Shown: one piece after another, positions 43,857 through 52,850 of the stretch
Position numbering within the stretch: the stretch's first letter is position 1
Layout of the letters: every line of letters begins with the position of its first letter
Assembly: GCF_003865365.1 (NCBI RefSeq)
Contig: NZ_RQVR01000003.1
Coordinates: forward strand, 124,001 to 188,000
Length of the DNA stretch: 64,000 bases
From: Flavobacterium macacae
Lineage (GTDB): Bacteria > Bacteroidota > Bacteroidia > Flavobacteriales > Flavobacteriaceae
Direction: 5' to 3'
Notes under the pieces: model-generated
What the model was told of the DNA's origin: nothing
What the model saw: the letters and a program-made list of their open reading frames with translations, nothing else
Databases searched by the model: none
Program-made: the position numbers and the translations under genes

Positions 43857-44555
43857 ATGAAAAAATTTACTAGCGATATTTCTGGAAAAGAATATTTGGA
43901 ATCAGAGCGTGTTTCGGCGAAGCTGGTTCGAAAATCTATTTTGGATTTTATTAAAGAAAAACATCCTGATTTCGAGGGCGAAAAATGCATGTCAATGAGT
44001 GAACTGCATTCTTTTCGGGAGAAATATATTGCTGAAATGCTTATTAAAGAAACGGGAGAATTGTCTTCAATGGAGCAAACTGTTCTGAGTGCCTTGAGCG
44101 ATAATGCCACGATTTCCGACAAATTGGATGAAGAAATTCAGGATTTTACCTTTGGGCAAAAAGTGGCTGATAAAGTGGCTACTTTTGGCGGAAGCTGGAC
44201 TTTTATCATTTCGTTTTTAAGCTTTTTATTACTTTGGATCGCAGCAAATGTTTTTATTTTGGCCAATAAAGGTTTTGATCCGTATCCGTTTATTTTGCTG
44301 AATTTGATTTTGTCCTGCGTTGCCGCATTACAAGCTCCCGTGATCATGATGAGCCAAAATCGAACAGAAGAAAGAGATCGCGATCGTGCCAAAAAAGATT
44401 ATATGATTAACCTGAAATCAGAATTAGAAATCAGAATGTTGCACGAGAAAATAGATCATTTATTATTGCATCAAGAACAATCAATGGTTGAAATTCAAAA
44501 GGTACAGATGGATATGATGCAGGATATTTTAGAGAAAATGAACGAGAAAAAATAA
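43857..44555 (+). CDS. DUF1003 membrane protein
   Basis: 232 residues. Two transmembrane helices (about 117-138 and 146-166), with the DUF1003 core FGGSWTFIISFLSFLLLW and DPYPFILLNLILSCVAALQAPVIMMSQNR, followed by ERDRDRAKKDYMINLKSELEI and a coiled-coil tail. The soluble N-terminal part contains a single-cysteine region KCMSMSELH. Function unknown. It follows corA and is probably co-transcribed, so a link to ion homeostasis is possible. Confidence 0.82.
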   Translation: MKKFTSDISGKEYLESERVSAKLVRKSILDFIKEKHPDFEGEKCMSMSELHSFREKYIAEMLIKETGELSSMEQTVLSALSDNATISDKLDEEIQDFTFGQKVADKVATFGGSWTFIISFLSFLLLWIAANVFILANKGFDPYPFILLNLILSCVAALQAPVIMMSQNRTEERDRDRAKKDYMINLKSELEIRMLHEKIDHLLLHQEQSMVEIQKVQMDMMQDILEKMNEKK

Positions 44556-44578
44556 GTTGGCAGTTTTCAGTTTTCAGT

Positions 44579-44663
44579 AAAAAAAGAAGGTCATAAGTTT
44601 TTTGCTTTAAGCACCAACTTATGACCTTCAAAAAATAGTATAATTATAAGTCAACTTATAATT
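44579..44663 (-). terminator. Terminator region of fumC (two hairpins)
   Basis: Past the fumC stop, a palindrome AATTATAAGT-ca-ACTTATAATT (44642-44663) is followed on the minus strand by a 14-pair hairpin GAAGGTCATAAGTT/AACTTATGACCTTC (44586-44629), and then a T run (44579-44585). The second hairpin is the terminator proper. Confidence 0.82.
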
Positions 44664-44675
44664 TATGACTTATGC

Positions 44676-46073
44676 TTATTTCAAGCTTCCCACCATATCT
44701 TCTGGTTTTACCCAAGCATCAAAATCTTCTGGCGTAACGTATCCTAAACGAACTGATTCTTCTTTCAAAGTTGTTCCGTTTTTGTGAGCCGTTTGAGCGA
44801 TTTCTGCCGCTTTGTAATATCCAATTTTTGTATTTAAAGCTGTAACCAACATCAATGAATTATCAACCAGTTCTTTGATTCTAGTATAGTTTGGTTCGAT
44901 TCCTTGAGCGCAATGTTCGTCAAAAGAAACACAAGCATCACCTAACAAACGAGCCGATTGCAAGAAGTTTGCAGCCATCAAAGGCTTGAAAACATTCAAT
45001 TCATAATGACCTTGGGTACCGCCAATTGTAATTGTCACGTCGTTACCCATTACCTGCGCACAAACCATTGTCAACGCTTCACATTGTGTAGGATTTACTT
45101 TTCCTGGCATGATTGAAGAACCTGGCTCATTTTCTGGAATCAAGATTTCTCCAATCCCTGAACGTGGTCCAGAAGCCATCATTCTTACGTCATTTGCAAT
45201 TTTATTCAATGAAACCGCTAATTGTTTCAATGCTCCGTGTGTTTCTACGATTGCATCGTGAGCCGCTAAAGCTTCAAATTTATTAGGAGCCGTTACAAAA
45301 GGATGTCCTGTGAATTTAGCGATATATTCTGCTACTTTCACGTCATAACCTTCTGGAGTATTCAATCCCGTTCCAACGGCAGTTCCTCCTAAAGCTACTT
45401 CTGATAAATGCGCTAAAGTATTTTTTAATGCTTTTAATCCGTAGTTCAATTGTGCAACATATCCAGAAATTTCTTGACCTAAAGTCAAAGGAGTAGCATC
45501 CATTAAATGCGTTCTCCCGATTTTCACTACGTTTTTAAACGCTTCTGATTTAGCTTGAAGTGTATCTCTTAATTTTTCAACGCCAGGGATTGTTACTTCC
45601 ACCACTGCTTTGTAAGCCGCAATGTGCATTCCTGTTGGGTAGGTGTCGTTTGAAGATTGCGATTTGTTTACATCGTCATTTGCTTTGATGAATTGTTCGC
45701 CTTCGCCAATTTTGTGACCCGCTAAAACCTGAGCCCTGTTCGCAACCACTTCGTTCACGTTCATGTTGCTCTGTGTTCCAGAACCGGTTTGCCAGATCAC
45801 CAATGGAAATTCTGCATCTAACTTTCCGGCTAAGATTTCATCACAAACTGTTGCAATGGCATCTCTCTTCTCGATTGGCAAAACACCTAGATCGCAGTTA
45901 GCATATGCTGCTGCTTTTTTCAAATAGGCAAAACCTTCGATGATTTCTTTTGGCATTGATGCCGATGGACCAATTTTGAAGTTGTTTCTTGAACGTTCGG
46001 TTTGAGCTCCCCAGTATTTTTCTGAAGGAACTTTTACTTCACCCATCGTGTCTTTTTCAATTCTGTATTCCAT
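44676..46073 (-). CDS. fumC: Class II fumarate hydratase
   Basis: 465 residues, the FumC length. The signature [43 protein letters not shown] and [11 protein letters not shown] are all present. It interconverts fumarate and malate in the TCA cycle without an Fe-S cluster. Fumarate is also the expected end product of the aromatic cluster in this window. Its leader contains a small palindrome (46100-46119). Confidence 0.97.
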   Translation of the reverse strand: MEYRIEKDTMGEVKVPSEKYWGAQTERSRNNFKIGPSASMPKEIIEGFAYLKKAAAYANCDLGVLPIEKRDAIATVCDEILAGKLDAEFPLVIWQTGSGTQSNMNVNEVVANRAQVLAGHKIGEGEQFIKANDDVNKSQSSNDTYPTGMHIAAYKAVVEVTIPGVEKLRDTLQAKSEAFKNVVKIGRTHLMDATPLTLGQEISGYVAQLNYGLKALKNTLAHLSEVALGGTAVGTGLNTPEGYDVKVAEYIAKFTGHPFVTAPNKFEALAAHDAIVETHGALKQLAVSLNKIANDVRMMASGPRSGIGEILIPENEPGSSIMPGKVNPTQCEALTMVCAQVMGNDVTITIGGTQGHYELNVFKPLMAANFLQSARLLGDACVSFDEHCAQGIEPNYTRIKELVDNSLMLVTALNTKIGYYKAAEIAQTAHKNGTTLKEESVRLGYVTPEDFDAWVKPEDMVGSLK

Positions 46074-46120
46074 TGTATGTATGTTTGTTATTTATAAAAG
46101 ATGATTTTTTAAAATCATCC

Positions 46121-46128
46121 CAAAATTA
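46121..46128 (-). promoter_or_regulatory. -7 box of the fumC promoter
   Basis: TAATTTTG on the minus strand, 48 bases before ATG 46073. A palindrome GATGATTTT/AAAATCATC (46100-46119) sits in the leader right after the transcription start. Confidence 0.55.
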
Positions 46129-46204
46129 AGGATTATAACTAGGTTTAAAAAATGATTTAAAAATTATTTTCCCTTATTTTATTGGTAAAAAGCTTTATTC
46201 CGCT

Positions 46205-46212
46205 TATCTTTG
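46205..46212 (+). promoter_or_regulatory. -7 box of the 56-residue membrane protein gene
   Basis: TATCTTTG, a perfect match, 29 bases before ATG 46241. It supports the small frame as an expressed gene. Confidence 0.6.
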
Positions 46213-46240
46213 ACAGATATTCAAAAAAATTCCGGAAAAT

Positions 46241-46411
46241 ATGTTTGAATTTCAACAGTATTTAGGTTTCTTACTTTTCTTAAGCGTTTTAACGTTAGGC
46301 TTTTGGTTAATGATTTTCTTGGTTGGCTTCGTGCAATATTGGCTTGGAGGCTCAATCATTGAGTTAATCAAAGAGAGAAGAGCAAAAAAGAAACAAGAGC
46401 AAACAGTTTAA
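46241..46411 (+). CDS. 56-residue single-helix membrane protein, unknown function
   Basis: The frame starts MFEFQQYLGFLLF; its hydrophobic segment ends in FLVGFVQYWLGG, followed by a basic tail IKERRAKKKQEQTV. One or two membrane passes with positive-inside charge at the C-terminus. It has a perfect -7 box upstream and a strong terminator 20 bases after the stop, so it forms a complete transcription unit. I do not recognise a family; it may be a flavobacterial small protein of unknown role. Confidence 0.72.
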   Translation: MFEFQQYLGFLLFLSVLTLGFWLMIFLVGFVQYWLGGSIIELIKERRAKKKQEQTV

Positions 46412-46431
46412 TCTGTAGTTCTTAAAAATGT

Positions 46432-46458
46432 AAGGGAACCAAATGGTTCCCTTTTTTT
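46432..46458 (+). terminator. Terminator of the 56-residue membrane protein gene
   Basis: AAGGGAACC-aaat-GGTTCCCTT followed by T's. Confidence 0.9.
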
Positions 46459-46474
46459 ATGAGAAATAAAATAT

Positions 46475-46507
46475 AAAAAAGGGCAATCAAATCGATTGCC
46501 CTTTTTT
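46475..46507. terminator. Terminator of the TonB-family receptor gene
   Basis: GGGCAATC-aaatc-GATTGCCC flanked by six A's and six T's, immediately after the minus-strand stop at 46510. Works in either direction. Confidence 0.88.
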
Positions 46508-46509
46508 AT

Positions 46510-49008
46510 TTATCCGCCATATTCTTCACCGCCATTATCTGAATCTGATCCAAGTCTTTTGGTTGTTTTTTCTCTTTCGTTTTTCGTTTTGTTAAAACGG
46601 TATGTAAACGATAATGTTATTTGTCTTTCTCTCCATTGCATTTCAGAATATGCATTTTGAGATAGTAAATTTGTTTCAGTAATTCTTTTTCTTGAATTAA
46701 AGAGGTCATTTACATTTAAGGCAATCGTTCCTTTGTCTTTTAAAACATCTTTACTGAAAGCCATATTTACACTTGCAATTCCTTTTGAACGACCTTGTGC
46801 ATTGGTTTGTGGCGCATTGTATGTTGCGTTTGTTTGCCAATCAATTCCTAATGGGAAATTAACTCTTGAATTTATTCTTGTAAACCAAGAATAAGCCGTG
46901 TTGCTAAAGTCAATTAAAGTAGGAGTTCCTTCAAAGTCTAAATAAGTGTAACTTCCTTTTGTTTGATTTCTAAATAAATTGAAATTACTGTTCAATCTCC
47001 ACCATTTATATGGATTGTAAGAAAGCGTAAATTCAAATCCAAAACGGTCTTCAACACCAATATTTACTGGTCTTGTTACCAATACTTCTGTGTCCACACC
47101 ATTAAAAGGCAATGTCTCTGTGTTTCTAACATATTGAACTGCATCGTTAGTTCTGTTAAAATACATCGAAGTATTAAAGGTAAACTGGCTCCATTTTTTC
47201 AAAAACCCTAAATCAAATGAATCTGTCAACGAAGCATCTAAATCGGGATTACCTGTAAACAAGTTAATGTTACTTGATAAACTTGAAAATGGATTAATCG
47301 AGCGTGATCTTGGTCTTGAAATTCTTTTGCTATAACTTAATGAAGCAGAACTTGATTCGCTGAATTCATAAGCTACAAAGGCACTTGGAAAGAAATTGTT
47401 GTACTTTTTTGTATTAAAATCAGATGTTGTAAATTGATTGATTTCAATATTAGTGTCTTCCCAACGAAGTCCTACTAAATAAGAAAATTTATTAATCTTA
47501 GAACCAAAACTAGTGTAAAGTGCGTTTACATTTTCTTTATATTCTAAAGTATTTGTATACAAAGGATCATTTAACCATTGTCCGCCTTGCAAGTTTTCAA
47601 CAGCATAATCAGTAAGCAATTCAGTGAAATTACCTCTGTAGCCCGCTTCAAACTGACTTCCTTTGCCAAAAGGTAAAACATAATCTGCTTGTACCATCGT
47701 GCGGTTTTGATCTTGAATATTATTAGTTCTTTGATTTCCTACAATTGGTGCTATCGATCCAACAGGTGTTTCGATATTACTGATTCCTGAGTCATCATCA
47801 TCTGTACTCTTCGAAACTAAAAAGTCAACTGTCAGTTGGTGTCCTTCTTTCTCAAATTTTTTGATAAAATTAGAAGAGAAATCAATATTTATATCTTTTC
47901 TGTTTTGGGTATTAAAACGATTTGTAACTGACTGCAAATTTCTGTCAGCATCATATCTGTATTGAAAAACGTTATCCGGATTTTCACCTGTACTTCTTCT
48001 GTATCCAAAAGTATTTGTCCAAGTAATCGATTTATCTAAATACCAGTCAAAACCAAAATTACCGTTATAGCTTTTATTTAGTCTTTCATTATTTCTTGTT
48101 TCATCTAAAAAACTAGTCGTTTCACCTGTTACTTCGTCTAAATACTCTGTATTGTTCAAGAAGTTTCCAGGCCCTTTTCTATAACTATATCCTTGCGTTG
48201 TAAAAAGGTTAAAATTCTCTGTTTTATAATTCAAAGTTCCAGTAAAACCGTGGTTTGCAGGATCGCCAGTAGTAACTGTTACAGTTCCATTTATTCCCTG
48301 GTTTTTACCTTTTTTCAAAATAATATTTAAGATTCCACCGCCACCTTCAGCATCATATCTAGCAGAAGGATTGGTGATAACTTCCACTTTATCAACAGCG
48401 TCAGCCGGAAGCAATTTTAAAACATCGGCAATATTTACGCCGCCGGAAGGTCGTCCGTCAATTAAAATTCGAACGTTTTCATTGCCACGAAGGCTTACAT
48501 TTCCTTCCACATCCACAGAAACAGAAGGTACATTGTCAAGAACATCGCTCACGCTCCCGCCTTTAACGATCATATCGTTTCCAACATTGTATACTTTTTT
48601 GTCTAACTTGATTTCAACAGTAGATCTTTCTGCACGAATTTCAACAGCATCCAGCATTTCTGCATCAAGATCAAGGCCTATACTGCCTAAGTTTTTACTG
48701 TCTTGAATATTTTGAGATTTTAATTCTAAAGGTTTAAAAGAAATAAATTCAAACTTAATATCATAAGTTCCAGCGTTTACTTCAATTTTAAAATCCCCGT
48801 TTTCATCTGCCAAACCGCCAGCAACGGGCACTTCAGGAGAAGCGCTATTGTGTAGCGAAACCGTGGCGTAACCAAGCGCTAAGCCAGAGGCTTTTTCAGT
48901 AATTTTTCCAGAGATAATAACTTTTTTTGATTGAGGCCGCTCTTGGGCATAACTCAAAACAGAAGCGAAAAGCAATAATAGGGGTATTGCAAATTTTAAA
49001 TTTTTCAT
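46510..49008 (-). CDS. TonB-dependent outer-membrane receptor
   Basis: 832 residues. Signal peptide (1 to about 21, SYA-Q), a carboxypeptidase-regulatory-like beta domain (about 30-115), a plug domain (about 120-235: VKGGSVSDVLDNVPSVSVD, SLRGNENVRILIDGRPSGG, ARYDAEGGGGILNIILKK) and a beta-barrel to the C-terminus ending FTYRFNKTK plus a charged tail. This layout is the Bacteroidota outer-membrane beta-barrel (OMP_b-brl_3-like) family. There is no SusD partner next to it, so it is not a classical polysaccharide locus. The ligand is unknown. Confidence 0.88.
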   Translation of the reverse strand: MKNLKFAIPLLLLFASVLSYAQERPQSKKVIISGKITEKASGLALGYATVSLHNSASPEVPVAGGLADENGDFKIEVNAGTYDIKFEFISFKPLELKSQNIQDSKNLGSIGLDLDAEMLDAVEIRAERSTVEIKLDKKVYNVGNDMIVKGGSVSDVLDNVPSVSVDVEGNVSLRGNENVRILIDGRPSGGVNIADVLKLLPADAVDKVEVITNPSARYDAEGGGGILNIILKKGKNQGINGTVTVTTGDPANHGFTGTLNYKTENFNLFTTQGYSYRKGPGNFLNNTEYLDEVTGETTSFLDETRNNERLNKSYNGNFGFDWYLDKSITWTNTFGYRRSTGENPDNVFQYRYDADRNLQSVTNRFNTQNRKDINIDFSSNFIKKFEKEGHQLTVDFLVSKSTDDDDSGISNIETPVGSIAPIVGNQRTNNIQDQNRTMVQADYVLPFGKGSQFEAGYRGNFTELLTDYAVENLQGGQWLNDPLYTNTLEYKENVNALYTSFGSKINKFSYLVGLRWEDTNIEINQFTTSDFNTKKYNNFFPSAFVAYEFSESSSASLSYSKRISRPRSRSINPFSSLSSNINLFTGNPDLDASLTDSFDLGFLKKWSQFTFNTSMYFNRTNDAVQYVRNTETLPFNGVDTEVLVTRPVNIGVEDRFGFEFTLSYNPYKWWRLNSNFNLFRNQTKGSYTYLDFEGTPTLIDFSNTAYSWFTRINSRVNFPLGIDWQTNATYNAPQTNAQGRSKGIASVNMAFSKDVLKDKGTIALNVNDLFNSRKRITETNLLSQNAYSEMQWRERQITLSFTYRFNKTKNEREKTTKRLGSDSDNGGEEYGG

Positions 49009-49041
49009 TAATTAGAAAGTTGGTTCATTGTCATTAGACAA

Positions 49042-49049
49042 CAAAAGTA
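49042..49049 (-). promoter_or_regulatory. -7 box of the TonB-family receptor promoter
   Basis: TACTTTTG on the minus strand fits TAnnTTTG, 34 bases before ATG 49008. Confidence 0.55.
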
Positions 49050-49104
49050 AGGCTAGGTTTAAGCGCCAATTCACAAAGGTTTGTTAAAACTTGAAAGACA
49101 ATTC

Positions 49105-49446
49105 TTAAAGGATTTCTTTAATGTTTTCTGGTGGACGACCTAGTGCCGCTTTGTCTCCATTGATGACAATAGGCCTTTCAATTAAAATGGGATTTTGAAC
49201 CATTGCCCTAACAATCTCATCATCAGACAATACCTTGCTTTTAAAATTTTCAATCCAAATTTTTTCTTTTTGGCGGACCAAATCAATAGGCTTTATTTTT
49301 AGCTTATTAATAATCGATTTTAACTCTTCTTCAATCGGAACGTCTTTCAAATAGTTGACCACTTCAAAATCTTTTCCAGAATTTTCAAGTAGCTGTAAGC
49401 CTTCACGAGATTTTCCGCAACGCGGATTGTGGAATATTTTTATCAT
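49105..49446 (-). CDS. ArsC-family arsenate-reductase-like protein
   Basis: 113 residues from ATG 49446, the normal ArsC length. IFHNPRCGKSREGLQLL carries the reactive cysteine; ERPIVINGDKAALGRPPE carries the family arginines. True ArsC proteins reduce arsenate with glutaredoxin. Many chromosomal homologues (YfgD/Spx-like) have no arsenic role, and no ars genes are nearby, so the arsenate function is unproven. The in-frame 43-codon upstream extension is hydrophobic and begins before a likely -7 box near 49466-49473; I reject it. Confidence 0.82.
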   Translation of the reverse strand: MIKIFHNPRCGKSREGLQLLENSGKDFEVVNYLKDVPIEEELKSIINKLKIKPIDLVRQKEKIWIENFKSKVLSDDEIVRAMVQNPILIERPIVINGDKAALGRPPENIKEIL

Positions 49447-49560
49447 TTTATATCTTATTGATTTGCAAAGAAATGAAATGCTTTTCATAAAAAGGCATAA
49501 AATGTCGTAACTATTGAATATCTTAGAAGTCAAATATATCAAAAACAAAAAAAGAATTAA

Positions 49561-50490
49561 ATGTTTATAGAACAAGGATTTAAACCAAATGACAATCGCT
49601 TTTGGAAATATATTGTAGGTTCGATAGCGGTAATTGGGGCCTCAGTTATTGGGCAAATACCATTTGGAATTGCAATTGCGGTTAAAGCGGCAATGAATAA
49701 TATGCCGATGCCAACGGGTACTGAAATGATGACAATTTTAGAATCAAATTTGACTTTGTTTTTAATGCTCATCTCTTTTCCGGTAGCGCTATTAGGCTTG
49801 TATCTTATTGTAAAATTTTTTCACAGACAATCTTTTCTACAGATTACCACGTCGAGAAACAAGATCGATTGGAGCAGGGTTTTCTTCGCCTTCGGAATTT
49901 GGGCTGTGATTTCAATTGCAAGTGTTGGAATAGATTATATTGCAAATCCAGAAAACTATGAATTGAATTTCAAGGCCGTTCCTTTTTTAATCTTGGCAGT
50001 TATAGCAATAATACTGATTCCGTTGCAAACAAGTACAGAAGAATACGTTTTTAGAGGTTATTTGATGCAAGGTTTTGGCGTTTTGGCCAAAAATAGATGG
50101 TTTCCGTTGCTAATGACTTCGGTTATTTTTGGATCAATGCACATTTTTAATCCCGAAGTTCAAAAACTAGGCAACATTATTCTGGTATATTATATCGGAA
50201 CCGGTCTTTTTTTAGCAATAATCACGCTTATGGATGAAGGAATGGAACTTGCCTTAGGATTTCACGCCGCCAATAATTTGATCACAGCATTGCTTGTTAC
50301 TACTGATTGGACGGTATTTCAAACGCATTCAGTGCTCAAAGATATTTCTGAACCATCAGTGGGACTTACAATATTTATCCCTGTTTTTATAGTCTTCCCA
50401 ATTTTGCTATTGATTTTTGCTAAAAAGTACAAATGGACCAATTGGAAGGAAAAATTAACCGGAAGAATAATTTTTGAAGAAAAAAATTGA
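49561..50490 (+). CDS. CPBP-family intramembrane metalloprotease
   Basis: 309 residues, about seven or eight membrane helices. The ABI/CAAX motifs are present: TEEYVFRGYLMQG (E160, E161, R165), IFGSMHIFNP and GFHAANNL. Eukaryotic relatives cleave prenylated proteins after CAAX. Bacterial ones are linked to bacteriocin self-immunity or membrane-protein processing. It diverges from the ArsC-like gene and lies 21 bases before menE; a functional link to menaquinone synthesis is not evident. Confidence 0.85.
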   Translation: MFIEQGFKPNDNRFWKYIVGSIAVIGASVIGQIPFGIAIAVKAAMNNMPMPTGTEMMTILESNLTLFLMLISFPVALLGLYLIVKFFHRQSFLQITTSRNKIDWSRVFFAFGIWAVISIASVGIDYIANPENYELNFKAVPFLILAVIAIILIPLQTSTEEYVFRGYLMQGFGVLAKNRWFPLLMTSVIFGSMHIFNPEVQKLGNIILVYYIGTGLFLAIITLMDEGMELALGFHAANNLITALLVTTDWTVFQTHSVLKDISEPSVGLTIFIPVFIVFPILLLIFAKKYKWTNWKEKLTGRIIFEEKN

Positions 50491-50511
50491 CTAATTTAGA
50501 AAGAAAAATTT

Positions 50512-51561
50512 ATGAATACCCCAACATACCATAATGTTCACAATCGTTTTAAGCTGAACGGATTTCAGCTCGATAAAGAGGACCTGTGCCGCATTGCCTA
50601 TAGTTTTATCAAAGAAGGCGAAGCTTTTGAAAGACCGGTGGGAATGTTTATTCTCGACTGGTTTGACCAAAATGACTATATAGAAATGACAACTTCAGGA
50701 ACAACCGGAGCGCCAAAAAAGATCAAGATTGAAAAACAGGCGATGGTAAATTCGGCTTTGTCTACCGGAAATTTCTTTGGCCTAGAACCTGGAAATCGCG
50801 TTTTGCATTGCCTTCCAGCGCAGTATGTGGCTGGAAAAATGATGCTTGTCCGTGGTTTTATTCTTGGTTTGGATATTGATTTTGTAGAGCCGACTTCAAC
50901 ACCTTTAGAAAGAAACGACCAAACTTATGATTTCGGAGCGATGGTTCCGTTGCAAGTGCAGCATTCATTGGATAAGCTTCCAAAAATTAAAAAACTGATT
51001 ATTGGCGGTGCCAAGGTCAGTTCATCCTTGGCACAGGAGCTTCTTGAAATTCCGACAGAAATTTATGAAACCTACGGAATGACCGAAACGATTACGCACA
51101 TTGCTGCTAAAAAAGTAGGCGAAGAAGCTTTTAAAACCTTGCCCAATGTCACTGTTTCTGAAGATGAGAGACATTGTTTGGTCATCACGGCGCCAAATAT
51201 TTTACAAGAACCAATAACAACAAATGATGCTGTAAACGTTTTAAATGAAAACGAATTTATTTGGTTGGGAAGAATTGATAATGTCATCAATAGCGGTGGT
51301 GTCAAGCTTTTTCCGGAACAAATTGAAGAGAAATTATCACATAAAATTGACCGACGCTTTTTTATTGCTTCACAAGAAAGCCCTGAATTAGGAGAGAAAT
51401 TAGTTTTGGCTGTTGAAGGCGATCCTTATATAATCGACGAGCATGCTTTTGGCGATTTGGTAAAATATGAAAGGCCAAAAGTCGTGCTTTTTATCCCTAA
51501 GTTTTTAGAAACTCCAACCGGAAAGGTCTTGCGTAAAGAAAGTTTAGAAAGTGTAGAATAA
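50512..51561 (+). CDS. menE: o-Succinylbenzoate-CoA ligase (short MenE)
   Basis: 349 residues of the ANL superfamily. EMTTSGTTGAPKKIKIEK (P-loop), ETYGMTETITHIA (A5), WLGRIDNVINSGGVKLFPEQIE (A7/A8) and TPTGKVLRKES (catalytic Lys) are seen. At about 350 residues it is shorter than the roughly 450 of E. coli MenE but fits the compact form common in Flavobacteriia. It makes o-succinylbenzoyl-CoA for menaquinone, the usual respiratory quinone of this group. Ends at a strong terminator. Confidence 0.82.
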   Translation: MNTPTYHNVHNRFKLNGFQLDKEDLCRIAYSFIKEGEAFERPVGMFILDWFDQNDYIEMTTSGTTGAPKKIKIEKQAMVNSALSTGNFFGLEPGNRVLHCLPAQYVAGKMMLVRGFILGLDIDFVEPTSTPLERNDQTYDFGAMVPLQVQHSLDKLPKIKKLIIGGAKVSSSLAQELLEIPTEIYETYGMTETITHIAAKKVGEEAFKTLPNVTVSEDERHCLVITAPNILQEPITTNDAVNVLNENEFIWLGRIDNVINSGGVKLFPEQIEEKLSHKIDRRFFIASQESPELGEKLVLAVEGDPYIIDEHAFGDLVKYERPKVVLFIPKFLETPTGKVLRKESLESVE

Positions 51562-51592
51562 AAAAAGAGCGTTAGAAATAACGCTCTTTTTT
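51561..51592. terminator. Terminator after menE
   Basis: AAAAAAGAGCGTT and AACGCTCTTTTTT pair around a short loop. It begins at the menE stop codon and may also serve the minus-strand gene ending at 51622. Confidence 0.9.
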
Positions 51593-51621
51593 GGTTTTAT
51601 TTGATGTTTCCTAATAACTGT

Positions 51622-52788
51622 TTAATCAGAAATGTTTTTGTGAACCTCTTTTCCAATAGTTATACTTATTTCTAGTTTCTTCAAGAACTCTGAAAGTATT
51701 ACAACAACATTTTTTCTAGCATTATTTAATTCTTTTGACATTTTTGGCAGGCTGTCAATCGAATTTAAAAAACCACGCATATTATCTAGTGCAAGTTCAA
51801 TTTGTAATAATAATGTGTCTAATGAATTAATTGCTTCGTCTATTTCTTTTTCCTTATTTTCAAAATCTTTTATATATATCATAATTAGTTTTGAAAATGA
51901 ATCTATACCTTTTTCAAAATTATCAATATATATTGGTATTTCTGGTTCAATTCTTGTCGCGAAGTCATTCATTACATTTGCTGTTCGCTCATAAAGATTT
52001 CTCTGAGTTTTTAAAGATATTGCTTGATTTCTATTTTTCGCAACTAAATTTTCAATTTCAGAGGTTTTTTTGTTCATTTCATTTCCAATCCAGTTAGTAG
52101 CTTCAGAAATTCTTACTAATGCGTGAGTAGAAATAGAAAATGATTCTTCTATAAATTCTTGATAATCAATAATTCCGAAATCCTCATCTTGAGCATTTCC
52201 AGTCATAATAATGTCATTATTTAATACGGTAGTACTTTCTGATAAATTTGTAATTGAGTTCAGATTTTGAATTCTCTTCGGAATATGAATTCTCAAAAAC
52301 CTTTCAAGTTCATCCTTTAAATTAAATTCCCAATATAAAACATTTTTTTCTCCTAAACTAGATTTAAACTCTCTAACCTTTATCAGCTGTTCTGGATTTA
52401 TATCAGATAAAGATAGTGGAGTAGAGTTTTTAAAATAAAGTAATATTTGAACTGAATTATTGTTATTAAGAAATCTTTGATGAGCAATATTAAATTCTTC
52501 TTCTGTTCCTGAACCATATTCTCCTGTTGGAGTTCCAAATCTCATCCATAAAAGGCCAATAAATAAGTCGTAAGTAGGAATATCATTATTTATAATATCT
52601 TGAACATTTTTTGTGCTTACAGCTGGAGCAGAATTAGTTTCCCATTTTTGTAACTCTAAAACAATATTGTTTTGACTACCAAAAGTTAAATTTAATTCAT
52701 CAATAACTTGATTTATATATTCTCTTTCTTCTGATAAATCAGATGGTGAAGCCAAAAATATTTTATACTTATTAATTAATTCAGGCAT
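51622..52788 (-). CDS. DUF4062 protein with helical C-terminal region, possible defence gene
   Basis: 388 residues. The N-terminal domain (about 5-165) is a DUF4062, TIR-like fold: YKIFLASPSDLSEEREYI, YDLFIGLLWMRFGTPTGEYGSGTEEEF and a C-terminal VLYWEF strand. The rest (about 200-388) is nearly all helix with heptad-like stretches and no recognised motif. DUF4062 domains occur at the head of multidomain NTPase/TPR proteins and some suspected anti-phage genes; here the domain is alone with a coiled-coil-like tail. Base composition is clearly poorer in G+C than its neighbours, suggesting recent transfer. Its function is not known. Confidence 0.7.
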   Translation of the reverse strand: MPELINKYKIFLASPSDLSEEREYINQVIDELNLTFGSQNNIVLELQKWETNSAPAVSTKNVQDIINNDIPTYDLFIGLLWMRFGTPTGEYGSGTEEEFNIAHQRFLNNNNSVQILLYFKNSTPLSLSDINPEQLIKVREFKSSLGEKNVLYWEFNLKDELERFLRIHIPKRIQNLNSITNLSESTTVLNNDIIMTGNAQDEDFGIIDYQEFIEESFSISTHALVRISEATNWIGNEMNKKTSEIENLVAKNRNQAISLKTQRNLYERTANVMNDFATRIEPEIPIYIDNFEKGIDSFSKLIMIYIKDFENKEKEIDEAINSLDTLLLQIELALDNMRGFLNSIDSLPKMSKELNNARKNVVVILSEFLKKLEISITIGKEVHKNISD

Positions 52789-52850
52789 ACTTTTTTTTAA
52801 TTGTTTATGGTAAAATTATCAATAACTTTTTTATCTAGAAAAACTAATTT

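Noticed and set aside
43850..43859. AAGGAG just before the DUF1003 start codon
   Set aside because: Only one base separates it from the ATG, too close to work as a Shine-Dalgarno, and the lineage rarely uses them.
49447..49575. Longer ArsC-family protein with a hydrophobic N-terminal extension
   Set aside because: The extension starts upstream of a likely -7 box and lies outside the conserved ArsC start MIKIFHNPRCG.
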